Positions 11,172 through 22,537 of a stretch of 24,002 bases of DNA are shown piece by piece. The notes beneath the pieces were generated by a model. The model was not told where the DNA came from. It searched no databases and worked only from the letters and a program-made list of their open reading frames with translations. The stretch comes from Purshia tridentata (taxonomy: Eukaryota; Streptophyta; Magnoliopsida; Rosales; Rosaceae). The stretch is taken from NCBI GenBank assembly GCA_003254885.1, contig QANT01009136.1, positions 1-24,002 of the forward strand, written 5' to 3'. The number at the start of each line of letters is the position of its first letter. Position 1 is the stretch's first letter. The position numbers and the translations under genes were made by a program.

Positions 11172-11430
11172 CGTTTCTTCTGGATTTGAGAGGAGCGGTG
11201 GCTCTGTGTGTGTGACACTGCAACTTCTTGCTTCTCCAATCTCACGCTTAGGTTTGGGTTTGGGATTGGAATCAAAACCCTAGCTTTTGCACCTTTATTA
11301 TATACTATGAAGTAAATTACATTTATGCCCTTGGCCGTTATGAAATGTTCATATTGTTTTATCACTGCTCGTTTCTTTTTCTTATGCTGGGCTTCACCGC
11401 AGCCCAATGATAATGTATTGGGCCTTGGTT
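11172..11430 (-). promoter_or_regulatory. eIF3d promoter/leader with telobox and site II elements
   Basis: Upstream of the eIF3d ATG lie a telo-box (AAACCCTA, 11275-11282) next to a degenerate telomere-like GGTTTGGGTTTGGG (11251-11264), a TATA-like stretch (TTATTATATACTA, about 11296-11308), and three site II motifs (TGGGCT 11388-11393, AGCCCA 11401-11406, TGGGCC 11419-11424). In plants, telo-box plus site II (TCP-bound) is the known promoter signature of ribosomal protein and other translation-machinery genes, which agrees with the gene product. Confidence 0.65.
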
Positions 11431-14328
11431 TTGCTGAATTGGGTCGATCAAATAACCCCATGGTCAGCTCTGGGGTTGCCAAAGAGCACAACCATGATTT
11501 GAGGTTGATTAGTGAATGGTCGATCATTTCATGAGCACAAGGTCTTACTTATTTCTGTTAATAAAAAATATTGGTTGAGAATTGCATGTGATTGTTAATT
11601 ACTTTGATATACATGCAGTGGATCCATTTGTTTAAAATTTAATCTAGTTTTTAAAATCTAGTAATTATATGATATGGTATCAAAGTTTGAGTTTTAGGAG
11701 TTTAAGGTTCGAAATATCCAACCTTCATCTCCACTTATGACTTTTCATGCTAATATGCATTATAGGACAGCACTTATAAATTGTTGGATCATATATTATT
11801 TTTGGTAAAACAGGGACCGAAGCCCAAAAGAAAGAAAAAGTAAACAACAAGCAGACGACAGCTAGAAATGGCAGCCCAATCATTTGAAAGAATAGCCTGC
11901 AGCTTGTCAGGAGTCCTCGCAATTGTTCGATCATATTCATCTGTCTCTGCACATGAAAAATAAGAGGAGCCATGTGATGGAGTTGAGTCTTTAATTTAGG
12001 TGGACCTGAACCAAAACTTTTCAAAGACGTCCAGCTTACGCAAATTAAAACCCTGTCAGACATATCTCATATATACACATAGGCAAGAAAGGTCTGAAAA
12101 TACTATATTAAGCATTTCCATATATATGTAACCAGAAAGAGTGCTGAAAGACTTTTCACCATGCATGGATGCATTTAAGATATCAATTAATAATATGTCG
12201 AGCAACAACCAACCTCATTTGTTGTACAAAAGAAGTGATAATTAAACAGTAGAGACTAAAAATGCCATTTATTTTTATGCAACTAATAAGGGTGATTATT
12301 ACCCTTTTTTTTTAGTGTGTTATTGTCAACTTCCAGATTTAAAGGTGCATGTATGTAGTAGCAAGAAAACATTTATTAAAAAAGAGAGCAGTACTGGGGA
12401 TAGAAAGAAGGAAAGACAGAAGGAAAGAAAGAAAGAACAGAGAGAAAAGAAAGAAAGAATAAATGACAAGTTCCCACATGCAGCAGCTAGCTAGGTAGCG
12501 CTAGAGCGCGCTAGCTTCTCGGATATATCAGCACAGCAACAGATGCATTTTTCTCCCATTTCTTGTTGGTATATAAATGTATATTAATCTACACCTTTAG
12601 GATTAACAAGATAATGTTATTGCTAATTAAGCTAAAGCTGTTGTGTTAGAAGAGCATTACATGTATCTAATCATCAATAGTGTGCACTAATAAGTACCTA
12701 TACATGTGAAAAGATTGTGTACATTTTCTTTCAAAACAATCAATTTTAACTCGGATATATCATTTTCCTTGTTTATAGTCATATGGTCACCCTATTTTTC
12801 TTTTTTTCTTTATATTCCTAACTTGCTCTTCTCTTTTTTCTCTTTTTTTTTTTTCTTTTCTGAAAACCATGATTCAATTGTTAATTGATTAATTGTATGC
12901 CTTTAATATTTCGTCTGGGCTCTAGAATCTATTAAGAAGCAATGCATATATATAGTCTTTCATATATTAAAACATTCTTTAAATAATTTTATTTAAAAAA
13001 TTCTTTTGTGGGCCTAATTATATATTGCATTTCAATTATTAATTCAAATAATCTAATTTGTAGGTCTCTATTAAAATATTATCTCTGTGTTACATGTGTA
13101 AAATTAACTACCCACTTAACAACTAGTTGGTGTTATTTTAATTTGGTCTTAGGATCTTTTGGTAGTGGTGGAATAAAGATGGGAGTTGTGGACTTCTTAT
13201 CATCATTTTACATGTAGTTTAGGATGTGGATATTGTTTTGTTCCTATTTTGAAGGAAGTTAACGTTGTAATCGATCACTCTATTTAAGTAAGCTAATAAA
13301 TAAAGAAAAGCAGAAGAATTATGCAACAACGTGTTTAACGTTAGAGATCAAAGGCTCCTTTAGTAGCTTTATTTGTTCTTGGGGTCAAGGGTTCCTCCAT
13401 ATATAAGCCCCAAATTCCAAATTTTCATTGTTTTTCCTAGTTTCCCTCTTAGTTCATATCACTCTGCATAAAATTAATTAGCCAATTAGAAACTATTAAG
13501 ATATCTAATTATGTTTAATAAATTGATGAACAAACTGTTTTTGATGAACACTTAAAAGACCATCTAATCAACAGTCCAATATTTTTCAATTTATCAAATT
13601 TTTTAAGAAAGTTTTAAGAAATTGACGATATCGATCATAAAAATACAATATGCGGTAGACTCCACCAAAAAACTCCATAACACATGCAATATCACAAGAA
13701 ATTGGAACTGTGAAACTTTGTCACAGATGGTAGATAATTAGTACTCAATTAAGGAAATAAGAAGACCAAAACAATATATTAGGGTCAACGTTATCCAACC
13801 TTTCTATTCCTCCAATTATAACCTATTTGAATCTTACTTTTCCTTGTGCTCTCTCATCGATCGATGGTTATATCACAATTGACATCCCTTGTTGCGCAAG
13901 TAGGGAATATACTATATGTTGATGATCACATTCAAATATCAATTCCAGATTGGTCTCTCTCTATCTGACTAGCTACATGGAAATTGAATTTCCATATCAG
14001 ATTAATTTGTTTTCATCAAACAGCTCAGGTATATGCTAGCTCATTTAATGGGAATACTTATGCATGCTTACTGAATTTTAGCTCTACTAATCAAAGCTTC
14101 AATATATAGCATTTAAAGTCATAATTATATATATATTTATAAGAAGAAAAAGCTACAGATCACAAAAGGTAGGCATATTTAATTGAGACACTAAGTCATT
14201 CTAAATTAAGGACTTACAAGAAGATCAAATTCAGAGAAATATAAAGCCAGCTTAATTAATCTCCGTTCATCAATTACATATAGCAATAGCAGTGATCATA
14301 TCATAACATATGCTTTAAAATGCACTAG
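11431..14328. other. Intergenic region between eIF3d and the bHLH gene
   Basis: No gene is supported. Short frames (11725-12063 - strand, 12706-12888 + strand, 13008-13217 + strand) are AT- or T-rich with no domains. It contains a purine tract at 12402-12459, a pyrimidine tract at about 12790-12860, and an imperfect palindrome built from GCTAGC/GCGC units at about 12484-12516. The right end presumably holds the bHLH 3' UTR. Confidence 0.65.
12402..12459. repeat. GAAA/GGAAA purine tract
   Basis: Fifty-eight bases are almost purely A and G, dominated by GAAA and GGAAA units with isolated C residues. It is a simple-sequence repeat with no coding role. Confidence 0.8.
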
Positions 14329-15258
14329 CTAGCAGAATTCATTCACAAACTTCCTTAGTCTCTTTGATATCCTTGCAGCTGCTGCAGGGCCTGGTGCAGA
14401 CTCTCCAATCTACTTATGAATTAGAAGAAAATTAATCGTACATATATATGCTAATTAATTTAAAGTGTCTAATCGATTAATGTATTCGATCTCGAACAAA
14501 AATATATATGATCTCATGAGTATTTAATATTTGGTTACCTTAGAATGTATTGTGTGAAAAATGACATCTTCGACAACTGAGAAACTGGCATTCACAATGT
14601 CAGCTCCCTCTTCATGAAGCACGCGAACACTCTCATCAAACATGAACTGACAATCCAACCCAGTTATCAGAACAACCTGTAGAGCTGAACCATTTTCATG
14701 AACCTGAATTTGTGGTACTGATTTTAAGCCCCCCATTACTCCATCATCATCACCATTTCCACTACTAAAGCCTGCATTATAATTGCGATGAATTCCAATT
14801 AGGCTGTCTTTCTTCTCCCTCATTTTCTCCAAGTTGGTCTGCAACTTCTTAATGTAGTTCACAGCCTCATCTAGTTGATCTGGCAGCGATGTCACTTCCT
14901 GCAATATTATCAATTTCCCATTAACAAAATTAACTACCTCTAAGCGGAAAGTTGTAGAATGGGAATTCGTATGACATAGGATTCGTTTTTTGTGTTAATT
15001 ACTTCATACAAAAGAGAACAACAAAAACTGTTAAATCTGTTTGTATGAGACTTGAATTCTTACTATATATAATACACAAAAGAGAGCAAGAAAGAGAGAT
15101 CGAGAGAAAGACAAGAGAGAGACCCTTGAGCGTTTATGGGGAACAAGAGAATTGAGCTTGGAGTAAAGGAGTTTCATTTGATTTCTCCTATTTTTCTCAA
15201 TGGTTTTTCTATCAGCGGTGGTTCTGGATGATGAACTAGGGTAGTGTTGCTGATCCAT
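14329..15258 (-). CDS. BHLH162: bHLH162-like basic helix-loop-helix transcription factor
   Basis: Three coding exons on the - strand: 15258-15124, 14898-14539 and 14409-14329, all joined in phase 0, give 191 residues. The third exon is only 26 codons and ends FVNEFC. The start is the ATG at 15258 (MDQQHYP); the upstream extension of the frame has no ATG. The basic region is at about 16-29 (DRKTIEKNRRNQMK, with E21, R24 and R25 for E-box contact and R17 where many bHLH proteins have His). Helix 1 is about 26-40, the loop 41-50, and helix 2 starts at SLPDQLDEAVNYIKKLQ. Residues from about 105 onward (QIQVHENGSALQVVLITGLD) look like the ACT-like C-terminal domain of this bHLH group. The product should be nuclear and act as a homo- or heterodimer. 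Target genes cannot be deduced. Exon 1 uses a weak donor (AGG|GTCTCT); a stronger in-frame donor lies 60 bases downstream. Closest family resemblance is Arabidopsis bHLH162 (At4g20970). Confidence 0.92.
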
Positions 15259-15480
15259 GATGATGATATCAGTGTGTACCAAACAATCAATTTGCTATAA
15301 ATTCTATCAATACACTGGCAAGCTCAACAAAGCAATATTATATGTCATTATTAGATGCTTACTTACTGAAAAAAGTAAATTTCAGAGGACGGTGGGACCC
15401 ACATTCATTCATTCGTGGCCCTACGTGCGAACCATCACCGTCCGCTCCGTCCCTCGCCAAAGAGGCTAATTAAGAGCATG
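15259..15480 (-). promoter_or_regulatory. Proximal promoter of the bHLH gene
   Basis: TATA-like motifs on the - strand occur at 15336-15342 (TATAATA, about 80 bases before the ATG) and at 15294-15300 (TTTATAG, about 36 bases before it). The first fits a normal leader length better. GC-richer sequence at 15388-15470 breaks the local AT bias and may be a regulatory block. No specific factor site is claimed. Confidence 0.35.
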
Positions 15481-16323
15481 AGCAATGGTTTAGGTTAATA
15501 GCCAATTCAATACAAGTCTATTAATTGGCCTACTTTTTCGATTATTAACTTGATATTAAATTGTTTTTAATATTTTTGTATCTAATTTTACAAATTAAAA
15601 TTTATAAATTTATGTATTTTAAACATTATACTATTGAAGTTATCTCAATGAAATCTTTAAAATGAACTTAATATTTAAAACGCATTAGTCATGTCATTAT
15701 TTATGATATTAATATTATTATTTATATACAATAGTTTTAAATAAAATTTGCATATAATATTATATTTATATTTAGTTTATAGTCACCCTTAATTAATTAA
15801 AGAGTTCAATAATTCGTAGTTATTAAATAGTTCAACAAGAAGGACAATAAAATTACTCACTCTGCATCGTAATTCGATCATCCTCCCTTCAAATAGTTCA
15901 ATACCTTAGTATATATTTATATTTAGTTTATAGTCGCCCTTAATTAATTAAAGAGTTCAATAATTCGTAGTTATTAGATAATTCAACGGGAATGACAATA
16001 AAATTACTCACTCTACATTGGAATTTGATCATCCTCCCTTCAAATAGTTCAATACCTTAGTTAAAAATTTTTTTAAAAAGTCCAATAATTCATTTCATAA
16101 AACAAAACACATATATATAATTAAGGAATTACAACACAAATCAAACACAAAAGAAATTTTTCCATAAAAGTTAATCTAATATTAAAATAAACATGTGTCG
16201 TTGGTGCCGTGTGGCAAAGTCAGTTTAATAATTGACAATTGACCCTCCATTGTAAACATTTTTTCTACCAAAATGTCAATAGAGTGAACTGACTAGCCCT
16301 ATTTACACTCCATTGCACATGCT
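15474..16323. mobile_element. Candidate non-autonomous TIR element (about 850 bp)
   Basis: AGCATGAGCAATGG at 15475-15488 pairs with CCATTGCACATGCT at 16310-16323 as an inverted repeat matching at 13 of 14 positions. The interior is very AT-rich, non-coding and contains the 151-bp tandem duplication. TAA trinucleotides occur at 15471-15473 and 16323-16325 and could be a Harbinger-type target duplication, but they do not align exactly with both termini. The terminal repeats are short, so chance is not excluded. Confidence 0.4.
15761..16060. repeat. Tandem duplication, 151-bp period
   Basis: Copy 1 (15761-15909) and copy 2 (15912-16060) both begin TATATTTATATTTAG and end CAATACCTTAG. By eye there are about ten substitutions over 149 bases and no internal indel, so it is older than the 5.3-kb duplication. 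AATAGTTCAA/AATAATTCAA motifs recur inside each copy. Non-coding. Confidence 0.9.
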
Positions 16324-16573
16324 AACACACACACACAAACTGTACAATTATCGGCTTCCACAACTCACACATTTATCATTCAATCAATTAAAAAATAGAT
16401 TAATATAGTTGTTGGCGGTAATGTGTTTTTTTCAAATATATCGAATTTATTTTGGGGGGTTTTTAGCTAGTGTGAAAACTTTTTATTATCTTCTTTCAGA
16501 TTGTATTAAATGGACCAGTACGACTATACAATGGCCTCATTCGATACTTACTTAACACCTATCATTAATAATA

Positions 16574-16838
16574 GGTTTTTTTTTTTAATCAAATTCAGTA
16601 CCTAAATTTTAACCCATATCTCAACTTCATACCTGTGAACTTTTATTAGACCCAGTTGGGGGCCTATATTTTGTTAATCCCTGGGTTCTGTTAATAGATT
16701 GGATGGAAATTGGATTGGGTACTTATTGCTTTATTAGACACAAAATGAAAATTTAAGTGTTCAATTGGATCAAATAAAAATTCAGGTATCAAGTTGAGAC
16801 ATGGATTAATATTTAGGTATCAAATTTGAAGAAAACCC
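16574..16838. mobile_element. Mutator-type MITE with 9-bp target-site duplication
   Basis: The element begins GGTTTTTT and ends GAAAACCC. It is flanked by identical 9-base direct repeats TTAATAATA at 16565-16573 and 16839-16847. Its ends form long imperfect terminal inverted repeats of roughly 80-90 bases: the left arm has TACCTAAATTTTAACCCAT and TCTCAACTTCATACCTG, and the reverse complement of the right arm has TACCTAAATATTAATCCAT and TCTCAACTTGATACCTG. No transposase is encoded. A 9-bp duplication with long inverted repeats is the signature of Mutator-like (MULE) non-autonomous elements. Confidence 0.88.
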
Positions 16839-19800
16839 TTAATAATAAGAAGTTAACAACCACAAGGAAAAATAAATAAGACATGCACCATTATTCAGCC
16901 AGAAACTTCATTTACAATGCTATTTTTCTGTTTATTTATATATTTATATTAATTTTACACTCACTCACTCACTCAATTTATTTATTATATTTTATTTACT
17001 GAATGATTTGACAGTGCCTTATTTTGTTGAAATGCAGAATTATTCAGAATTGCATTACATATATAATTAATTTGGTTAACAAATTTGATGACCACAACAT
17101 TATCGTTATTGTAATTAGTTGTAACTAATTAATTAAGCTTAAAACAATGTCAACTTCATTTTCCGATAGAACCTTGAGATCGAGCATGTGAGAGGCTGAT
17201 AGATCGATTCTACATATATACAACAGCAGTATCTGATCGATCAGTATTTAATCCAGATTTGGGTTTATCATGCAAATGAATTATTCTCTAAAAAAGCGCG
17301 CATAAATCCACTCCTTGAAATCTTATCCATTTATTTATTGGCTGATTATTTGATTTCTGCACTTGCTTGAAGAGGCCCCCCATCGTCAAGCTTCAAGCGA
17401 AATGGATTAAAAATCTGTGGCTCTTCTTGGATCTACGTCTTAATTCCAATAGTTAAAGTAAAGATTAGGATATTATTGCTACAACTTAAATCTGCATTCA
17501 CATACTAATTAAGCATGTAATTCGATTTAATTTGTTTGTCCTTTGCAGGACACATATACAGAAAACGTCAAGAGCACTATATATGATCAGAGACAGTACA
17601 ATTGATGAGAAGTCTCTTTAAAGTAGCTTTAGGAGCTCATTACCACAACCACAGATAATTAAGGTAAACTGAACTGACACGTCTCCCCTAGAGAAACTAA
17701 AGTTGCCCTTGCTAGATATGCCTGTTACTTTAAATATTTTTTGGGGTCTAATCTTAAAGGAACAAATTAGTGAGACACATAGTCTTGCTCTCATATTTTC
17801 ATACAACATGGCTATGCTTCTTTCTTTCATGTGCAAAAGGTGGGGAGTGGGGACTGTGGACTATATAGTCAGTTGCTATCTTATAAGATGCTGTTTCTTG
17901 CCGACCATCTTGTTCCACCCTTTTAGAGTCTTCTGCTCAAATCCTATTGGGGGTATATTTCCTTTCATTTCTTGCCATATATATATTATTAGGACAAATT
18001 TATTACTATCAAAGGGTTGAGAATTCTTGAAATTATTCAAAATGACACAATTTTAATTTTTTACTCAAAAGACATGGCAACTAACTTACTCAAAAGATCT
18101 AAATTTAGTATTTTGATGAAAGATATATTATGTAGCTTTAATATTGTAATCGTAAGTGCTCGGCATGAATTGTAATAAGAAGGACAACTTTCATTTAAGG
18201 TAATTAAATTAGTGATATGTCACTTATTATGAACACAGGTGTAGCGGAAAACAAACATAGATGTTGCTTGAATTAGAATGGAATGAATTGGAATCACAAA
18301 TGCCAAACATGGTCATTGGGCTATTGTTTTGGAAAGGTGGCATCTGTGGACTGGACTCTGATCACTCTGCCTTTAAAGCTGATTGGATGAGTAAAGTCTC
18401 TGCCACTAATATTAATGACCAAGACTGATGCATAGCATGAATCATGATTTACTAATCTTCTTTATTCACTCCGCACAAACCGTGCAATGCATCAAATGCC
18501 CATTTAATCCATGCCATAATAAACTAGTTTTTTTGGGTAGGTAGACATGGACACCAGCCACTTTATTGGTTTCAATGAAATAACCCTAATTTTTAAATGA
18601 ACTATAAGCCAAAGTTCCATTCCTCACTTTTCCAACCAAACCGTCCATTGGGTCAGAAATTGACCATAACTTGGACAAGTCTTTTTCCTTTTTCTTTTTC
18701 TTTTCTTGGCCATGAGAGAAACAGTTAGGTAGAAATTGTGAAAATTACTTTCTTCTGTTTATAAGTTTTAATGGGTCCATCTTAGAGTACTGTTGGGAAA
18801 CGTCATTTGACCTTTGCACACCAAAATAAGAGTGTTTTTTGCATTCTTCATGTGAGAGTGAATGGAGGAACGTGGAAAGCTTAGTACTTTGAAGTGTGTG
18901 TATCATTTTTCATTTCTCTTCTTCTTACATGTTTCCTATCTGCTTTAAGACCTAAGCGATGATGAAAGGTGGGTTAGTTTTCCTGATGGTAAGAAATATT
19001 CTTAAGCTGATTTTATGGGCTTCCCTATCAACCAGAGACCCATAGAAACCCTTCTTTTGGTTTGGTCTGAACAGCCAAGCCCCAAAGACAAGAGTCCAGC
19101 CAAGCCCAATCCACCTCCAAAATATATATATATTTTCTTTGGTAAACAATTCCACAGATGAATGAACCATCGACATCCATGACTCTTTTAAAAGTGGAGT
19201 GTGTAATTGGTCACTGAATACTGATTAGTCTAGTCAAAAAGAAAATAAGCATCTACTTACGTCACTTAATATATGGACCACAATTTGCACCAGGTTTATT
19301 AGGTAGCTTGGAGGACACAGCAAGCAGGCTTTGTTAAAACAAATGTTCACAATTAAAAATAAGCAAGATTCACTGTTCATGAACAGACTATGAATCATTG
19401 ACTAACTTGTGTTTGGGATATTTTGGTCATGGATCATCGTTGTGTCAAAAGAAAGATGTAAAGGCATGGAAAAGCTCATATTTCATGCAGTGCATCTAAA
19501 TTAATGCTGCTGTTTAGTGTAGTCCCTATACATGACGGACAGAACAGGATATTAATCTCTGTTATGGTCTTGGGCCTCTCGGCAATAAAACACACAAGAA
19601 CATTGTGAGAATTAATGTGAACATGTCCTTCACCTACTCTTTCTAAAGATCACGGATTTATTTTTGCACCTATATTTCGATACAACTAACCAGTCTAACC
19701 AGACCTTTTGAAAACAAAACCTACATGTAGGCCACGCATGCATGTGCCTTGTGTGCTTCACAGATGAACATTTATGTTTGTCTTAGAGGCTTGCTCTGCT

Positions 19801-20388
19801 ACACTCTCCAAACCGTGCTTGGCAGGGCAGGAGGAGACAATTAGACAAATGGGTGGGTGACAAGAATTGGCATTAAAACCAACTTCAATGACCCCAATAT
19901 CTTAGCTTTCTTTCTCTTACCAAAATAATGAAAACGTTCCATTTTTTTAATAAAAAAAATAGAAAAGAAAAAGCAAAGGGGGTATAAGGAAAATGAAACA
20001 GAGCACTAGTTAATCATTCTAGACTTCTAGTTGTGAAAACGAAATCCACCCTTGATTGCATGAACAGAACAATAATATATTAAACTTGAAAAGAAAGAAA
20101 AAGGAGTTATAACTGTTCATCACCATATGGTAGTTTCCCACATCTCTCTCTCCAGCCCTATTTATATATAGAGAGTGAGAGACACAGAGTTCAAAATATG
20201 CTAAATTGAAGACCACTTGTTGTGCAAGTATATTCAATAGAAAAGATATTTGCTTCACCCCAATCTCTATTAGTTCACTTTCACATAAATGTCACATAGA
20301 GGAATACAATTTTAAAGGCTTGGAAAACGAACTTCTTTTAATTACAGTTGACCTGGTGGCACTACAAAAGCCAGGCCATAAGAAAGAT

Positions 20389-22520
20389 TTAAGAGAACTT
20401 GGGTTTAGGCATAGGTGAAGTATGAGGATGCACAGGACCAAGCTTCTGAATCCGGTGAAGGAGCCCCTTCTTATGATCATGGCAAATTGGATTCTGTACG
20501 AGAGTCAAGGTTCCATCACGGACAAACGAAGACTTAAATTCTTCTAATACCTTTACAATCTGCCAAAACTCAGGCCTTTTTTCTGGTTGCAAGGACCAAC
20601 ATTGCTCGATCAAAGCTCGCATGGCAGCTGGACAGTCCTTTGGGATAACAGGCCTCAAATTCTGAAAATATTCCACAATTTCTTAGAACGTGTTTGAGTA
20701 GCTTTCGCTTGGACATCAATTTTTTTGCTAATTAACTTTCATTTAAAGATATGCATATTGATCTTCACAAGTAAAAGTAAATGGCAATATCAGTTTGCAA
20801 AATATTTTCAAACAGAAAAACAAGAAGATGATGCGATCCCAAATATTTTGAAAATTTCATTATCACCCTCCTCTGCAACAACTTCTCGAAGACTAACCCT
20901 CATATTGAAGACAACAGGAAGGGATGCACTTTTATCAGTTTGAGATGAATTTTATGCATGAAGAACCCAAATGTAGAGCTAAGGAATGAAGAAAAGCATA
21001 GAAATGAGAGAGCCAAATACCCTTCTAAATATAAGCATAGGAATACAGGTCAAACATACCTTATTCACTACAGCAAAAGCAGCTTGGATGGGATTCATAT
21101 CCTCGTAGGGGATTGTTCCAGCCACCAGTTCCCACAAGACAAGTCCAAAACTGTACACATCAACCTTTCGCCCATAGGATTTACGCTTGATCATCTCAGG
21201 GGCCATCCAACGGTAAGTCCCAGGATCATCAGCCAAAGAATCACAATACACCTCCTCGCATGCTATGCCGAAATCAGCAATTTTCAGCTGGAACTCTTGA
21301 TCAATAAGAACATTTTCTGGCTTAAGGTCCCGATGAATGACTCCTTGTGAATGTATGTATTCCATTCCCCGAGCAATGTCCAATGCAATGGCAATTAGTT
21401 TTCCTAGAGGAAGAGTTTTATACTCAAGTTTGTGCAAATATGCCCTCAAGGAACCCTCTGATAAATATTCTGTGACTACACAATAAACGGGTGGCTTTCT
21501 GCACGCTGCAATGAACTGTTTTATTGGATCAAAATATCAGTAGACAAGAATATGCCATTGCTGCAACCTCAAAATCATCTTAAATGATGATAGAACTAAA
21601 CATGGTTAAATCATATCTAATGTCAAAAAACTTAAAGCTGTAATAGATTAATCGTGACCAGGATACGAAAATTGAATAAGCCAAAAGCATAATTATTGTA
21701 AGGGACAAAATTGCATAACAACAAAAAATATGAAAGGTTGAGAAAGGAAGAATTTAATCACCTTTATGACATTTGAATGGTGGAGACGAGATAGGAGAGT
21801 GACTTCTCTGTTAAACTGTTTCTCCAATCGAGCTGCCAAGACTCCAGTTTCATCATCATCTGGCACCCTGATAATCTTAACTGCAACAGCTTCATCCTTG
21901 TAAATCCCATGGTAAAGCCTGCTATGCGCCCCGTGAGCAAATTTAAGCCCAAGAAATAACTTTGACAAATCAACACAATATTCATCCGCAGCTTCCACAG
22001 CAGTAACTCTCCCACCGCCATGATCAAAATACTTGGCCCAAGACGACTCCTTCCGGGTCTTCGACCTGTCATTGACTTTCATTGAAGCAAAGTGGCGGAG
22101 GGGGCTCGTATTCCGATTGGATGCCTTAGGTTGCGAATCCTTGTTGAAAAACTTTCCCATAAATCCCTTGTCTGAATCCCTTCTCCTAGGATGTGGTGTT
22201 GAAAACCTCTTCCTTTCAGACTTAGCTTCCTTAAACGTATCAGAGAGGGTGGTCTCAGGAAGGGGGGACAAAGATCTCTGCTTGTTGGTAATGGGATTTC
22301 TCTGAATCAGCGAAGAAATGAAAGCAATCTGAATCTCTGAATTACTGGGACTTGATATCTGCCTAGAAGGAGCTTCTCCAGGCCTTGCCCTTAATCCTGC
22401 AATCCGGTCTGTTCTCATGGTGAAAGAAGGAATGGAGGCCAGTCTTGTAGAGTCAAACCGATGGCAAACTGTGTGTGAAAATTTTGTTCTCCTGACCCAA
22501 GAAGTAGCCTCTTCCTCCAT
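20389..22520 (-). CDS. Raf-like group C serine/threonine protein kinase (RAF36/RAF43/HT1 type)
   Basis: Coding exons 22520-21762, 21515-21060 and 20661-20389, all phase 0, give 495 residues; introns of 246 and 398 bases have GT-AG ends. Residues 1 to about 185 are a Ser/Arg-rich N-terminal region starting MEEEATSWVRRTKFSHTVCH, shared with Arabidopsis group C Raf-like kinases, with possible phosphosites (RSLSP, RFSTP, RKES). The kinase domain runs about 188-455: glycine-rich loop GLKFAHGAHSRLYHG (191-205), VAVK lysine K215, alpha-C Glu about E239, HRDLKPEN with catalytic D316, DFG at 334-336, GTYRWMAPE ending at 360, and DVYSFGLVLWE. All catalytic residues are present. A basic tail follows. 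Plant group C Rafs are cytosolic MAPKKK-like kinases; some act in abscisic acid, light or CO2 signalling. The exact ortholog cannot be fixed here, so no symbol is given. Confidence 0.95.
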
Positions 22521-22537
22521 CTATTCCCAGTAATTCT

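Larger units (their letters stand above)
15481..20388. other. Long AT-rich interval without supported genes
   Basis: About 4.9 kb between the bHLH promoter and the kinase stop codon contains no gene I can support. The longest frame (17703-18020, + strand, 105 codons) has no domain, poor composition and overlaps an opposite-strand frame of similar quality. The interval holds the candidate TIR element, the tandem duplication, a clear MITE, a TCACTCACTCAC-like run near 16961-16975, a perfect 14-base palindrome (19373-19386) and T-rich stretches. Confidence 0.7.

Noticed and set aside
10745..11283. Open frames on both strands over the 5' part of eIF3d (up to 161 codons)
   Set aside because: The region is GC-rich, which removes stop codons by composition. 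The frames have no homology I recognise and overlap a certain eIF3d coding sequence.
11069..11527. A 152-codon - strand frame crossing the eIF3d promoter and start
   Set aside because: It runs out of frame into eIF3d, crosses the site II/telo-box promoter and has no domain; better explained as promoter and leader.
12484..12516. GCTAGC/GCGC-rich near-palindrome as a possible regulatory hairpin
   Set aside because: It is imperfect and built from a short self-complementary unit (CTAG/GCGC), so pairing is expected by composition; there is no adjacent gene start.
17618..18020. Paired + and - strand frames (105 and 72 codons) that might be a small gene
   Set aside because: No domain, the two strands compete, composition is like the surrounding intergenic DNA, and neither has a convincing promoter or conserved motif.
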